Positions 1-10,250 of a DNA stretch of 64,000 bases are shown here, in pieces. This stretch comes from Hymenobacter sp. BRD128 (GTDB lineage Bacteria; Bacteroidota; Bacteroidia; Cytophagales; Hymenobacteraceae). The notes below the pieces were generated by a model that worked only from the letters and a program-made list of their open reading frames with translations, searched no databases and was not told the origin of the DNA. The translations under genes were made by a program, and so were the position numbers. The first letter of the stretch is position 1, and every line of letters starts with the position of its first letter. The stretch covers positions 3,286,001-3,350,000 of the forward strand of contig NZ_CP053908.1 in NCBI RefSeq assembly GCF_013256625.1. The letters are read 5' to 3'.

Positions 1-14
1 AAAAGTGAAAGGGG

Positions 15-1694
15 TTAGACGTTTTGCTTCTTCAACTCACTCACGGCGTGGTCTACGGCGCGGGCCGTCATGGCCAGGTAGGTGAGCGACGGGTTCTGGC
101 AGGCGGCCGAAGTCATGGCCGCGCCATCGGTCACGTACACATTCGGCGCGTCCCACACCTGGTTGTACTTGTTGAGGACCGACGTTTTGGGGTCGCGGCC
201 CATGCGGGCGGTGCCCATTTCGTGGATGCCGCCGCCCATCGCGTAGCCGTTGTTGTAGGTCTTCACGTTTTTCAGGCCGGCTTTTTCGAGCATTTCCTGG
301 GCGTCGGCCATCATATCGACGCGCATTTTCTGCTCGTTATCGCGGATAACGGCGTCCATTGCCAGCACCGGCAGGCCCCATTTGTCTTTCTTGGTTTTGT
401 CGAGGGTAATCTTATTGTCGTGGTAGGGCAGCGTTTCGCCGAAGCCCGTGATACCCATCGTCCAGCCGCCCGGCTCGCTCAGCGCATCCTTAAACTCGCC
501 GCCGATGCTCATTTCCGGAATTTCGCGGCTCCAGCCCTCGCGGCCGGCGCTGCCCTGGTAGCCAAAGCCCCGGATGTAATCGCGCTTATCGCCAAACAGG
601 TTGCGGTAGCGCGGGATGTAAATACCGTTGGCCCGGCGCCCGTACACGTACTTATCCTCGTAGCCCGGCATTTCGCCGTGCGCGCCGGCCCGGAAGTGGT
701 GGTCCATCACGTTGTGCCCCAGCTCGCCGCTGCTGCTACCCAGGCCATCGGGCCACACGTCGGTGGCCGAATTCATCAGCACCCAGGCCGAGTTCAGGGC
801 CGAGGCGTTGAGGAAGATAATCTTGGCGTAGTACTCGTAGGTTTGGTTGGTTTCCGCATCCAGCACCTCCACCCCCTTCGCCCGCTTGGTATCCTTGTCA
901 TAAAGGATTTTGGTGACGATGGAGAATGGCCGCAGCGTGAGCTTACCCGTAGCCATGGCCGCTGGCAGCGTGGCCGATTGGGTACTGAAGTAGGCGCCGA
1001 ATGGGCACCCTAGCCAGCACTTGTTGCGGTACTGGCAGTTCACGCGGCCGTTGAGGTGCGGGCGGGTGATGTTGGCCGTGCGGCCAATTACCATGTGGCG
1101 GTCCTTATAGTGCTTCTTGATGCGGGCAGCTACGTCTTTCTCCACGATGTTCATTTCCATCGGGGGCATGAAGTCGCCGTCGGGTAGCTGGGGCAGGCCA
1201 TCGCGGTTGCCGCTGATGCCGGCAAACTTCTCGGCGTGGCTGTACCAGGGCGCCAGGTCGGCGTAGCGGATGGGCCAATCCACGGCAATGCCGTCCTTGG
1301 CATTGGCCTCGAAGTCGTAGTCGCTCCAGCGGTAGCTCTGGCGGCCCCACATCAGCGAGCGGCCACCCACCTGGTAGCCGCGAAACCAGTCGAAAGGCTT
1401 CACTTCTACATAGGGGCTTTCTTTCTCATTTACCCAGAAATTGAGGTTGCTCTCGTTCAGCGTGTAGTCGCGCTTCAGCACCGGGTGGTCGGCTATCATC
1501 TGCTGGGTTTTGCCGCCGCGGTGGGGCAGCTCCCAGGGTGCTTTGTTGGCGTTCACGTAGTCCTTGATGTGCTCTACATTGCGACCACGCTCCAGCATGA
1601 TAGTTTTCAGGCCTTTCTCGGTCAGCTCCTTAGCAGCCATGCCGCCCGAGATACCAGAGCCGATGACGATGGCGTCATAGGTGTTCTTTTCCAT
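15..1694 (-). CDS. GMC family oxidoreductase
   Basis: FAD-dependent glucose-methanol-choline oxidoreductase of 559 residues, likely oxidising a hydroxyl of a sugar or glycoside. The N-terminus has the dinucleotide fold (AIVIGSGISGG, near residue 10), and the C-terminal GMC domain carries GGIHEMGTARMG followed by NVYVTDGAAMTS. There is no signal peptide; in Bacteroidota such enzymes are often exported with a Tat-bearing small subunit (gluconate 2-dehydrogenase subunit 3), and no such partner is in the window. It lies 105 bp downstream of a Tat-exported sugar isomerase/epimerase on the same strand, so the two are probably co-transcribed. Start is the ATG at 1694. The substrate cannot be read from sequence; gluconate- or glycoside-3-dehydrogenase activity is an inference. 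Confidence 0.9.
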   Translation of the reverse strand: MEKNTYDAIVIGSGISGGMAAKELTEKGLKTIMLERGRNVEHIKDYVNANKAPWELPHRGGKTQQMIADHPVLKRDYTLNESNLNFWVNEKESPYVEVKPFDWFRGYQVGGRSLMWGRQSYRWSDYDFEANAKDGIAVDWPIRYADLAPWYSHAEKFAGISGNRDGLPQLPDGDFMPPMEMNIVEKDVAARIKKHYKDRHMVIGRTANITRPHLNGRVNCQYRNKCWLGCPFGAYFSTQSATLPAAMATGKLTLRPFSIVTKILYDKDTKRAKGVEVLDAETNQTYEYYAKIIFLNASALNSAWVLMNSATDVWPDGLGSSSGELGHNVMDHHFRAGAHGEMPGYEDKYVYGRRANGIYIPRYRNLFGDKRDYIRGFGYQGSAGREGWSREIPEMSIGGEFKDALSEPGGWTMGITGFGETLPYHDNKITLDKTKKDKWGLPVLAMDAVIRDNEQKMRVDMMADAQEMLEKAGLKNVKTYNNGYAMGGGIHEMGTARMGRDPKTSVLNKYNQVWDAPNVYVTDGAAMTSAACQNPSLTYLAMTARAVDHAVSELKKQNV

Positions 1695-1799
1695 AAAAAT
1701 TGGGTGGGGATAGAAATTCTATTGACTGATACCTAGCGACAAATGACCGCGAAGACCATTGCACTGTAGCCAGTGGCCGCTAGGCATTCATCCGGAAGA

Positions 1800-2684
1800 T
1801 TACACCAAAGTGTGTTTGATGTAAGTAATGCTCTGCTGAATGCTGTCGAAAGGCGAGCCAGGCGTTTTATCCTGCTCCACGAAGAAGTACTGCATGCCCG
1901 CCAGCTTGGCCTGGGCAAAAATGCGCTTGAAATCGATGCTGCCGTTACCCACCTCGGTGAAGTTGCGCTCGGCCGTCTTGGCCATGTCTTTCACGTGCCA
2001 GAGCGGGAAGCGGCCGGGGTGCTTCTTAAACAGCGCCACCGGGTCTTGGCCAGCCTTGGTAGCCCAGTAGAGGTCCAGCTCCATCTTCACCAGGTTTTTG
2101 TCGGTCATGCCGAGCAGGGTGTCGTAGGGTAGCTTGCCATCCTGGGCGGCAAACTCAAAGTCGTGGTTGTGGTAGCAGAGCTGAATACCCGCCTTCTTGC
2201 AGCGCTCACCCGCCTTATTCAGGTGCTCGGCAATCTGCTTATAATGGTCAAGGTTGCCCCGCTCGCTATCGAAGAGGTAAGCGCACACCATATACTTCAC
2301 GCCTATCTGCGCGGCGTCGTCGACGGCTTTGTCCCAGCCATGCAGGATGGTACCCTGGGTAGGCTGGCCGTTATTCATGGCTTCCCCCAGCACGTAGTGG
2401 CTGCTCGGCATAATCAAGCCATTCTGCTTCAGCACCTGGGCAAAGGCCGCGGGCTCCATGCCGTAAAACTTCTCGCTGCCGGTATAAGTAGCGCCCTCTA
2501 CCGAATTGTAGCCCAGCTTTGCCACTTTGGCCAGGGTGCCGGTGGGGTCTTGCTGCATGGCGTCGCGCACGGTATAGAGCTGCAGGCCGATGTACTTTGG
2601 CGCCGCCGCTAGCAGGCTGGGACTGATAAGCGCTCCAGCGGAGAGCAGCGTGGCGGATTTAACAAATGCGCGGCGGGAAGTCAT
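1800..2684 (-). CDS. Exported sugar phosphate isomerase/epimerase-like TIM barrel protein
   Basis: 294-residue xylose-isomerase-like TIM barrel (AP endonuclease 2 superfamily). The N-terminus reads SRRAFVKSATLL, a Tat-type twin-arginine leader ending near LLAAAPK, so the protein is probably periplasmic despite the family name. The first barrel strand is IGLQLYTVRDAM; metal-ligand candidates are in CYHNHDFEF, MELDLYW and WHVKDM. Family members act as epimerases, isomerases or, in recently described pathways, on 3-keto sugars and glycosides. It precedes the GMC oxidoreductase on the same strand, which suggests consecutive steps on one oxidised sugar. The pairing is seen; the reaction is inferred. 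Confidence 0.85.
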   Translation of the reverse strand: MTSRRAFVKSATLLSAGALISPSLLAAAPKYIGLQLYTVRDAMQQDPTGTLAKVAKLGYNSVEGATYTGSEKFYGMEPAAFAQVLKQNGLIMPSSHYVLGEAMNNGQPTQGTILHGWDKAVDDAAQIGVKYMVCAYLFDSERGNLDHYKQIAEHLNKAGERCKKAGIQLCYHNHDFEFAAQDGKLPYDTLLGMTDKNLVKMELDLYWATKAGQDPVALFKKHPGRFPLWHVKDMAKTAERNFTEVGNGSIDFKRIFAQAKLAGMQYFFVEQDKTPGSPFDSIQQSITYIKHTLV

Positions 2685-3038
2685 AAGCGCGAGGGGGTGG
2701 GTAAAAGAGGATGAGAAAGTCGGCTACCGGGGTGAGCCACGTACTAGCTTCGTCAATCAGCTGCTTATTCTTATCCATACCAGCTGCTACACTTAGCGTG
2801 GGCAAGGTAATAAAGAACACGCTAGCCGGGGAGTTAGCAACTGCTAATTTATTGGCTGTTTTTTTTGAAATGACTGACTACCCCCACCCATCTCATTACC
2901 TGAACAATGCGCTTTCCGAACCCGCAGTACGCCTACAACACACTTCCGGGGCTTTTTATGCACCCTGGCTAGTCGCAGCCGAACTAGTTTCCTCACTCTT
3001 AAAAAACAATCCATAAACTTCACATCTCCGCGCCCATT
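2685..3038. other. Divergent intergenic region
   Basis: 354 bp between the minus-strand isomerase and the plus-strand permease, so it must carry promoters for both. I found no full TTTG-N19-TAnnTTTG match on either strand. It is more AT-rich than its surroundings around 2840-2880, with a run of T just before 2870. A 101-codon open frame on the plus strand (2711-3016) has no recognisable domain and I do not call it a gene. Confidence 0.5.
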
Positions 3039-4367
3039 ATGGCCTCTCTCATCATTCTGCTGGCGGTGCTGGCGCTCGTTGGTTTCATTAGCTGGGCTAG
3101 GGTTAATGCATTCCTGGCGTTTCTGCTAGTGTCGCTGGGGGCTGGGCTGGCCCTGGGCGTGTCGCCGCCGCTGCTGGTTGCGGCCATTTACCAGGGCCTG
3201 GGCGACACGCTGGGTTCTGTCACCATCATCATTGTGCTGGGTGCCATGCTCGGCAAGCTGGTGGCCGACAGCGGCGCAGCCCAGCAGATTACCAGCGCCC
3301 TGGTCGAAGCCTTTGGGCCCCGGTATTTGCTCTGGACGCTGATGCTGGCCGGCCTGCTCATCGGCATCCCGCTCTTCTATAATGTGGGCTTCGTGCTGGT
3401 GGTCCCGCTGATATTTTCGGCCGCGGCCAAGTACCGGCTGCCTACCGTGTACGTAGGGCTACCCATGCTGGCGGCGCTTTCGGTGCTGCACGGTTTTTTG
3501 CCCCCGCACCCGGCCCCGACGGCCCTGGTGGCGCAGTTCCATGCCAGCCTGGGCCGCACGTTTGTGTATGGGCTGGTGCTGGCTATTCCAGCTATTATTT
3601 TGGCTGGGCCGCTTTACGCCCGCACGCTGCGCGGGCTGGTGGCCGAGCCGCTGGCCGGGTTTGTGGCCCCGCCCTTACCCGAAAGCGCCCTACCCGGCCG
3701 CCTGAACAGCTTTCTGTCATCGCTGTTGCCGGTGCTGTTGCTAGGGGGCGCGTTGCTGCTGAAAGCACTGCTGCCCGCTACCAGCACGCTAGCCCCGTTG
3801 CTGACGTTGCTGGCCGAGCCGGCGGTGGCCCTGCTGCTGTCGGTGGCAGCGGCTACGTATAGCCTGGGCCTCGCCCGCGGCCAGCGCATGAGCCAGGTGA
3901 TGGATGGCTATGGGGTGGCGGTAAAAGACGTGGCGGCTATCCTACTCATTATCGGCGGCGCGGGCATTCTGAAGCAGGTGCTCGTAGCCAGTGGAGCTAG
4001 CCAGGAAATTGCGGCCAGCCTGCGCGGCACCGGCTTGCCGCCGCTGGTGCTCGGCTGGCTGCTGGCTGCTTTTATCCGGGTGTGCCTGGGCTCGGCTACT
4101 ATTGCCGGGCTCACGGCAGCGGGCGTTATGCTGCCTACACTCAGTCAATCGCACGTCAATCCCAGCCTGCTGGTGCTGGCCATTGGGGCGGGCAGCCTGG
4201 CACTATCGCACGTCAACGACGCGGGTTTCTGGCTGTTTAAGGAATATTTCAACCTCTCTATCAAAGACACGCTGCGCTCTTGGACGGCGATGGAAACAAT
4301 CGTGGCCGTGGTGGGGCTAGCCGGCGTGCTGGTGCTCAACTGGCTGCTGCCGCTACTGGGCTACTGA
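3039..4367 (+). CDS. GntP family gluconate:H+ symporter-like permease
   Basis: 442-residue, very hydrophobic inner-membrane protein of the GntP/GntT family, which imports gluconate and related aldonates with protons. Many membrane segments are visible, starting with LIILLAVLALVGFISW and ending with VAVVGLAGVLVLNWLLPLL. Family landmarks include the early VTIIIVLGAMLGKLVADSG and, toward the end, LSHVNDAGFWLFKEYF. Length matches the family (about 440-450). It is the only plus-strand gene in the first 54 kb. Its position opposite the GMC oxidoreductase/isomerase pair suggests uptake of an oxidised sugar made in the periplasm; that link is inference. Confidence 0.9.
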   Translation: MASLIILLAVLALVGFISWARVNAFLAFLLVSLGAGLALGVSPPLLVAAIYQGLGDTLGSVTIIIVLGAMLGKLVADSGAAQQITSALVEAFGPRYLLWTLMLAGLLIGIPLFYNVGFVLVVPLIFSAAAKYRLPTVYVGLPMLAALSVLHGFLPPHPAPTALVAQFHASLGRTFVYGLVLAIPAIILAGPLYARTLRGLVAEPLAGFVAPPLPESALPGRLNSFLSSLLPVLLLGGALLLKALLPATSTLAPLLTLLAEPAVALLLSVAAATYSLGLARGQRMSQVMDGYGVAVKDVAAILLIIGGAGILKQVLVASGASQEIAASLRGTGLPPLVLGWLLAAFIRVCLGSATIAGLTAAGVMLPTLSQSHVNPSLLVLAIGAGSLALSHVNDAGFWLFKEYFNLSIKDTLRSWTAMETIVAVVGLAGVLVLNWLLPLLGY

Positions 4368-4369
4368 TT

Positions 4370-5749
4370 TTAATGAGCAGCACCCTGCTGGTTGAGCACG
4401 GCCTGGCTTTTACCAACCTTGGCCGGCCCGCTGGGCACCAATATCTTACCCACGATGTAGCGGCCTATTTTCCGGCCCTGCTCATTGCCGCTTTCGATGC
4501 TGTCTGTATAATGAATACCGCCGTAGAAGCGCGACACGGATGCCTCCTGCGCCGCCTGGCGAAACGACGTGAACGAGCGCTGGCCGCTGCCAAACGGAAT
4601 TTCGGTGTCGTCGACGTAAGCTATTTTATCGCCTAGCAAGTACGTAAGCACCTCGGCCGAGGCATTCGATACCACCGCGTGGCCACTGGTGTACTCCGGA
4701 AAAGGCGGGGTTTGCAAGAAGGGCTGCCATTTCACGTCCAGGTACTTGTTGATGTAGGTTTCGGGGCGAATGCGGTTGGTAGCGTACTTCATATCCCAGG
4801 TGCTGATGAAGGCATCCATCAGGGTAATACCCTCGGCGCAGAGCACGTAGACGGTTTTGGCGAATCCTACTTTTTGCTGCCTGGCTACCAGGGCAGCAAT
4901 GTTCATCCAGTGCCCGCCGGGGCTGATTTTCTTGAAGCCGATAGCCATGTGCCCCGCCGTGTTGACGGCAAACGGGTTGCAGTCCCAGAACTGCGCTATC
5001 TGCACCTGCTCTTCGGTTAGCTGCTTGCCCACCCGGTACACCGCCCGCGCCTGGTGGTAAAAGGCCGAGGCCGTGTCTTTGCTGAAAGCGCAGGGTAGCG
5101 CCGGCCGAAATGCACTGGCCGAGTCGATAACCAGCGGGCGAATGGTTTGCCAGTTGGGCTCCACGGCTTCGAGGTAGGCAGGCGGCGTGGGATACCAATT
5201 GCCCTCGGCCCGCACCGGCGAGTAGCGCTTGAGTGCGCTCAGCTTGCCATAATTATCCGCCTTGGAAAAGTTTATTATGGCCGCCGCCGCCAGTTTCCCC
5301 ACCCTCACCGATTGGCTAAGCACGGCCGGCGGCGTGCCCTGCCGTGCTAGCTCCTGCAAAAAGCTGGCTTCGTCCTCGGCCAGCGTCTCGCCCGAAGGCA
5401 ACAGCAGGCGGGCCGTTTCGAGCATGCTGTAGCAGGCCGCTACCTGGTAGTCGTAGGCCGCCCGCACGGTGTCGAGCCGCAGGTCGGTCGTGAAGCTTTT
5501 GGCCAAGCGCTGCGGTGGCGGCAGGCTCTTGCTGTGCGCCGCCACGATGCTGTAGGCCCCCAGCATACTGTAGGCATAGTAGCGCGCCGCCGCCGGTGGG
5601 CTAATAACATCGTGCACCATCGTCATATTGATGAGGTCGAGCATCTTACCAGGATTCAGCGGCTCGTGGGGGCGCGGGGTTTGGGCAGCGGCGCCGCCGC
5701 AGAGCAGCAGGGGCAGCGCCAGGGCTAGCAGAACGGGACGGGGGTTCAT
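4370..5749 (-). CDS. Secreted PAP2 / vanadium-dependent haloperoxidase-like protein
   Basis: 459 residues with a signal peptide (ALALPLLLCGGAAAQ). It has the three parts of the vanadate/phosphate pocket shared by vanadium haloperoxidases and PAP2 phosphatases: KYATNRIRP (KX6RP, residues 321-329), YTSGH (catalytic His near 357) and SRFYGGIH (Arg 407, His 413). The usual acidic residue after the last His falls at +3 (HYTD) instead of +4. No membrane segments follow the leader, so it is probably periplasmic. It ends 2 bp from the convergent permease and starts 20 bp after the FG-GAP gene, with which it is probably co-transcribed. Whether it is a haloperoxidase or a phosphatase cannot be told from sequence. 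Confidence 0.87.
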   Translation of the reverse strand: MNPRPVLLALALPLLLCGGAAAQTPRPHEPLNPGKMLDLINMTMVHDVISPPAAARYYAYSMLGAYSIVAAHSKSLPPPQRLAKSFTTDLRLDTVRAAYDYQVAACYSMLETARLLLPSGETLAEDEASFLQELARQGTPPAVLSQSVRVGKLAAAAIINFSKADNYGKLSALKRYSPVRAEGNWYPTPPAYLEAVEPNWQTIRPLVIDSASAFRPALPCAFSKDTASAFYHQARAVYRVGKQLTEEQVQIAQFWDCNPFAVNTAGHMAIGFKKISPGGHWMNIAALVARQQKVGFAKTVYVLCAEGITLMDAFISTWDMKYATNRIRPETYINKYLDVKWQPFLQTPPFPEYTSGHAVVSNASAEVLTYLLGDKIAYVDDTEIPFGSGQRSFTSFRQAAQEASVSRFYGGIHYTDSIESGNEQGRKIGRYIVGKILVPSGPAKVGKSQAVLNQQGAAH

Positions 5750-5769
5750 CGCGAGGGCGGCTAAAGGCT

Positions 5770-8700
5770 TTATTCCTGGTAAAACTGCACGGGACCATTG
5801 CTAACCCCCACCACCAGATAGGCCTGGTGGTTGACCATAATTTCGCTTGCCGATTTCACGTCGCCGACTACGCAAATGCCGGCCGCCGGCTGCGGCACGT
5901 AGCGGAAGCCGCCCCGGCCGTCGCCCTGCAGCAGGCAGCCGTAGCCAGCATCGATACTGCCCATTTTCAAGCGGTTATCGCTGTGGTTGCCCAGGAGCAG
6001 CAGGTCGGGGTGGCCGTCGTGGTTGTAGTCGCCGCTCATAACCTGGGTCACCACCGAAAACTGCGCCTCTACCGGCAGCTCAGCGGCGATGAATTTGCCT
6101 TTATTGTTGAGATATAGCATGGTGCGCAGCTCGGTAGCTTCCAGCTTACTGGCCCTGCCCAGCTCATCGGCAGGAAAGATATCCGCCATCGTCGCGTCGG
6201 CGTAGGCTTTGTAGGAGGTGAAGCGGCGGCGCATGGGATAAATCAGGTCATTGAGCTCGTCGCGGCTCACGTAGGGATAGCTCTTGCCGTCCACGTAGAA
6301 GTTGAAGAACGGGTCGATGGAGCCATTACCATCAAAATCGGCGTAGTAAAGCGTGGCCGGCTCCTGGGCGCTAGCCCGCAGGGGGCTGTTCAGGCCCAGG
6401 TTGCCGGCCACCAGGTCGGGCTGGCCGTCGGCGTTCACATCGGCCACGTGCAGGCTAAACCACAGGCCCGGCTGGGGCGTACCGAAGTAGTCAGCAGTTT
6501 GGTCCTTAAATCCTTGTGGAGTATTGGCCCACACGGTCAGGGGCATCATTTCCCCGCACAGCACCAGGTCCGGCCGGCCATCTTTGTTCAGGTCTACCCA
6601 CTGCGCATCGGTTACCATGCCAGCGTGGGCAAACGGCACCTCGGCGGCCGTGAAGGTACCGTGGCCATTATTGAGCAGCAGGTAGCTGGGCGGGGCTAGC
6701 GGGTAGCGGCCGGGAATGACGCGCCCCCCCACGAAAATATCGAGGTCGCCATCTTTATCCACATCGGCGATGCGCACGCAGCTTTTGCTGCCGCCCGTGA
6801 GCACGGGTAGCCCGGCCGGGGCCAGGGCCAGGTTGCCGTGGCCATCGTTGATGTAAAGCTCATCCTGCAAGTCCTCCTGCCCGGCCTCGTAGAGCGCGTA
6901 GCCGCCCTTGGCCAGGTAAAGGTCGGGGTAGCCATCGCCGGTGGCGTCGAAAAACGTGGCGGCGGCCACCGTACCGGCCGGGCGGCTGGGGCTGCGCGCC
7001 AGGGGCACCTCGGTAAATTTGCCACCCGGCTGCTGCAGGTAGAGCCGGGCCGCTTCATCCTGGCCACCGCTCACGAACAGGTCGTCGCGGCCGTCCTTGT
7101 TCACGTCGGCCTTTGCCATCACCGGCGCGGTCTTCGAATACATAAACAGCATGAGTAGCTGGCGTTTGAAGTCGTTCAGCGTCACTTCTTCGGGCTTGAA
7201 ATTGAACAGTGGCGCGGCGGACTTAAATACTTTTTTAGGGGCCGGGGCGGCCAGCGCATAAGGCCTGGCCTTAGGCTGGCCGGTGAGCTGGAGCAGCTGG
7301 TTGGCCTTCACGTTGGTGAGCAGCTGCGTCGTCAGGTTGGGCCAGATAATGCGCACCGAATCGGCCCGCTGGCTGGCGCCGAGCCCAAAGTTCAGGGTCG
7401 TGGACACGCACGAGAGGTAGCCGCGACTAGGGTTCAGCTCCTGGTACTGGGCCAGGCCGGGCGTGTACACGTACACCTTGGCACCCACGGCCTGGGTGTT
7501 TTGGCCGGGGCCTTGCAGATGCAATGCCAGGTAGGCAGTGTGGTTCACATCGGCACTGTGGTTGCGGTAGAGGCTAGCCGGCTGGTTGATGGTGTTCACG
7601 ACCAAATCCAGGTCGCCGTCGTTGTCGAGGTCGGCGTACACGGCGCCGTTCGACATATTAGTTTGGTTCAGCCCCCACTCCTGCTGCTTGTTGGAAAACG
7701 TGAGGTTGTGCTCGTTGCGAAAAATGTAGTCGGGCACCGCCGTAGCGGGCATGGCCGTCACCAAATCCATCAGCAGGAAGGGCTCGCGGGCCATCGCTTT
7801 TTTGATTTTATAGTCGCCCCAGTAGCGCAGAAAATCTTTGTTGGTGTAGTCGCGCAGGTAGCCGTTGCTGATGTAGATGTCCTTGTAGCCGTCGTTGTCG
7901 AAATCAGCAATCAGCGGGCACCAGCTCCAGTCGGTTTTGGCCACGCCGGCTAGCTGCCCGATTTCGCTGAAGGTGCCGTCGCCATTGTTGAGGTGCAGCA
8001 TGTTGCGCATGTACTGCGGGTAGAGGCCCTGCTGCTGCTGCAACTCAAACAACTCGTAGTTTTCCTGTAATTGCAGCGACTTCTGGCGGTGGTTGTCGGC
8101 CGGCAGCATGTCGAGGGTGAAAATATCGGGCTGCGTATCGTTGTTAAAATCCGCGATATCGACGCCCATCGAAAACTGCGAATGGTGCCGCAGCATCTGC
8201 TTTGAGTGGTCGGTAAACGTGCCGTCGTGGTTGTTGAGGTACAGGTAGTCGGGCTCGTTGTAGTCGTTGGTGACGTAGACGTCCTGCCAGCCGTCCTTGT
8301 TGATGTCGGCCACGGCAATACCCAACCCAAACGTGAGGGGGTTTTGCACGATGCCGGCCACCCGCGACACATCCACAAAATGGCCGCCCTCGTTCTGAAA
8401 CAGCTTGTTGCCGGCCAGCGCGTCTACCTCGCCCTTGTGCTGCGCAAACTCCATGTTGTCAATCTTTTTAACATTGTGATTGAGCAAAAACATGTCGAGG
8501 TCGCCGTCATTGTCGTAGTCGAAAAAGGCGGCCTGCGTGCTGTAGCCGGGGTCGTCGAGGCCATACTGGCTAGCCTGCTCCTGAAACTTAGTATCCCCTT
8601 GGTTGATAAACAGCTGGTTGCGACGCACGTCTTCGGCTTTTTTTCCCGAGTAGCAGACGTAGATGTCGAGCCGGCCGTCGCCGTTCACGTCGGCCATCGT

Positions 8701-9062
8701 CACGCCGGTTTTCCAGCCATCTTTACGCCCCGCCAGCGCCGGGCTGGCCTGGTCGGTGATATCCTTAAACTTGCAGTTGCCCAGGTTGAGGTACAGCTTG
8801 TTGGGCCGCATATTGCCGGTAAAAAACAGGTCGGGCAGGCCGTCGCTATTGATATCGCCGACCGCCACGCCGCCGCCGTTGTAGAAGTACTCATACGACA
8901 GAATATTAAGCGCTTCGCTCTCGCTAATGGTATTCGTGAAGGTGATGCCCGTTTCCTGAGCGCTCAGCAAACTGAATAGCGGCTGCTGGGCTTGGGCCCC
9001 ACGGCGGCGGCCAGCAAAAGCAGCGTGAGGATGCGCTGATAACCAGCTCTGAAGCAACACAT
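5770..9062 (-). CDS. FG-GAP/VCBS repeat protein with ASPIC/UnbV domain (CRTAC1 family), frameshifted near N-terminus
   Basis: About 1097 residues when repaired. Some fourteen calcium-binding FG-GAP repeats of the DxNxDGxxD type are visible (DINSDGLPDLF, DVNGDGRLDIY, DYDNDGDLDMF and others), with an ASPIC/UnbV module near the middle (GLGASQRADSVRIIWPN). A beta-propeller binding or scaffold role is likely; no catalytic site is known for the family. The long frame opens only at GTG 9060 and lacks a leader, but another frame from ATG 9062 encodes RILTLLLLAAAVG, a good signal peptide. One added base in the G4/C3 stretch at 8994-9000 joins them as VGAQAQQ, giving a proper cleavage site. The gene sits between the GH10-like protein and the PAP2 protein in a SusCD-linked string. 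Confidence 0.87.
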
Positions 9063-9155
9063 ACAGGGAAGTAAAACTCGACTTATAGGGAATCCACGTT
9101 AGACTAGAAATCTACTCTAAAACGCGGACATTCGCAAGCAGCCGGGGCGGCCGCG

Positions 9156-10250
9156 CTAGGCCCGCGCCTTGGCCGAGGCCGTTTTCAGCGCGGCCAGCGC
9201 GGCCTCCGATACTTCGCCGAACAGCGACACGCCCGCCGCGCCGTTGCGCAGAGCATTTTCGATGCCTTGCGCCAGTTCCGCATCGTTTTTAAAATCGGGT
9301 GGAAACAGGCCGGCGTAGAGCGGAAATTTGCCGTTCAGGGCCTGCACGCCCTCCTTCACAGCCTGCCCAATCCAGGTCACGTTTTCCTTGTAGAAGCCGT
9401 GGTAAATCATGGGGCACACGCCGCTTACGTTCCAGTTCACCCAATCCTGCTTCACGTTGCGGTGGGCAATGTCGGGGGTCGGAAACACGGCCGCCGTGAT
9501 GGGCTTGCGGTACTGCCTGGCCACGGCCGTGAGGCGGCGCACCACCTCGTTCACGCGCTGGTAGCGGAAGGCCCGCCACGAGGGGCTAGCCTCGGGGTAT
9601 TGCACTTTATCGATATCCTCGCCGTATTCGGCCGTGTAGGCGGCCTTGCACACCGGGCAGTAGCAAAAGTCGTATTCGGGCAGCTCGCTGGTTTGCACAA
9701 TGCCGTACTTGGCCCACAAGTTGACGGGCAGAATAACGTCGCAGAACCGCACGTAGTCGAGGTGAATGCCGTCGATGTAGTCTTTCTTGAGCGCGGCAGC
9801 GTAGTCCTGCTCCAGGTACTGCTTCACCTCCTCGCGCGAGGGGCACAGCCAGCGGTAGTAGTCGACGTAGGGCGGGTGGGTGGCGCACGACTCGCCCTTG
9901 CGGCTCACGGCGTACCACTCGGGGTGGGCGGCCAGCAGCGTCTTTTCGCCCCGGTTCATGGTCCAAATCCAGCGGTGGGCTTCTAGCTTCTGGGCCTTGG
10001 CGGCGCGAAAGTGCCGCTCGCTGTCGGCCTCGAAAAAGATGCCGCGCACGCCGGCTTCGTAGTATTTGCGGTAGCGCTCGGCGAGCTGCGCCTCGGTGTC
10101 TTTTTGGTCGGGATTGGTCCACACCCAGTGCTTCCAGCCGGCTTTGGGTGCGCTGGCGGCGGGGAGCGCAGCCTGGGCGGCGGCCGGCAGCAACGGTGCG
10201 GCCAGCCCCAGGAGCAGGCTGTTTTGAACGAATTTGCGGCGATTGGTCAT
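9156..10250 (-). CDS. Exported GH10-like (GHL10) putative glycoside hydrolase
   Basis: 364 residues with a Tat-type leader (NRRKFVQNSLLLGL, ending AAAQA). The mature part is a TIM-barrel of the glycosyl-hydrolase-like 10 type: KYYEAGVRGIFFEAD, then YIDGIHLDYVRF near the middle, which is the family signature, and later VCPMIYHGFY and AGLFPPDF. The family is related to glycosidases but few members have known substrates. A cluster of cysteines (FCYCPVCKAAY) may bind a metal and is unusual in the fold. The start overlaps the stop of the upstream CBM9-like gene by 4 bp, implying translational coupling. Confidence 0.75.
   Translation of the reverse strand: MTNRRKFVQNSLLLGLAAPLLPAAAQAALPAASAPKAGWKHWVWTNPDQKDTEAQLAERYRKYYEAGVRGIFFEADSERHFRAAKAQKLEAHRWIWTMNRGEKTLLAAHPEWYAVSRKGESCATHPPYVDYYRWLCPSREEVKQYLEQDYAAALKKDYIDGIHLDYVRFCDVILPVNLWAKYGIVQTSELPEYDFCYCPVCKAAYTAEYGEDIDKVQYPEASPSWRAFRYQRVNEVVRRLTAVARQYRKPITAAVFPTPDIAHRNVKQDWVNWNVSGVCPMIYHGFYKENVTWIGQAVKEGVQALNGKFPLYAGLFPPDFKNDAELAQGIENALRNGAAGVSLFGEVSEAALAALKTASAKARA

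Noticed and set aside
2711..3016. 101-codon plus-strand frame before the GntP gene
   Set aside because: It lies in a divergent promoter region, has no family resemblance and no clear ribosome-binding or promoter signal.
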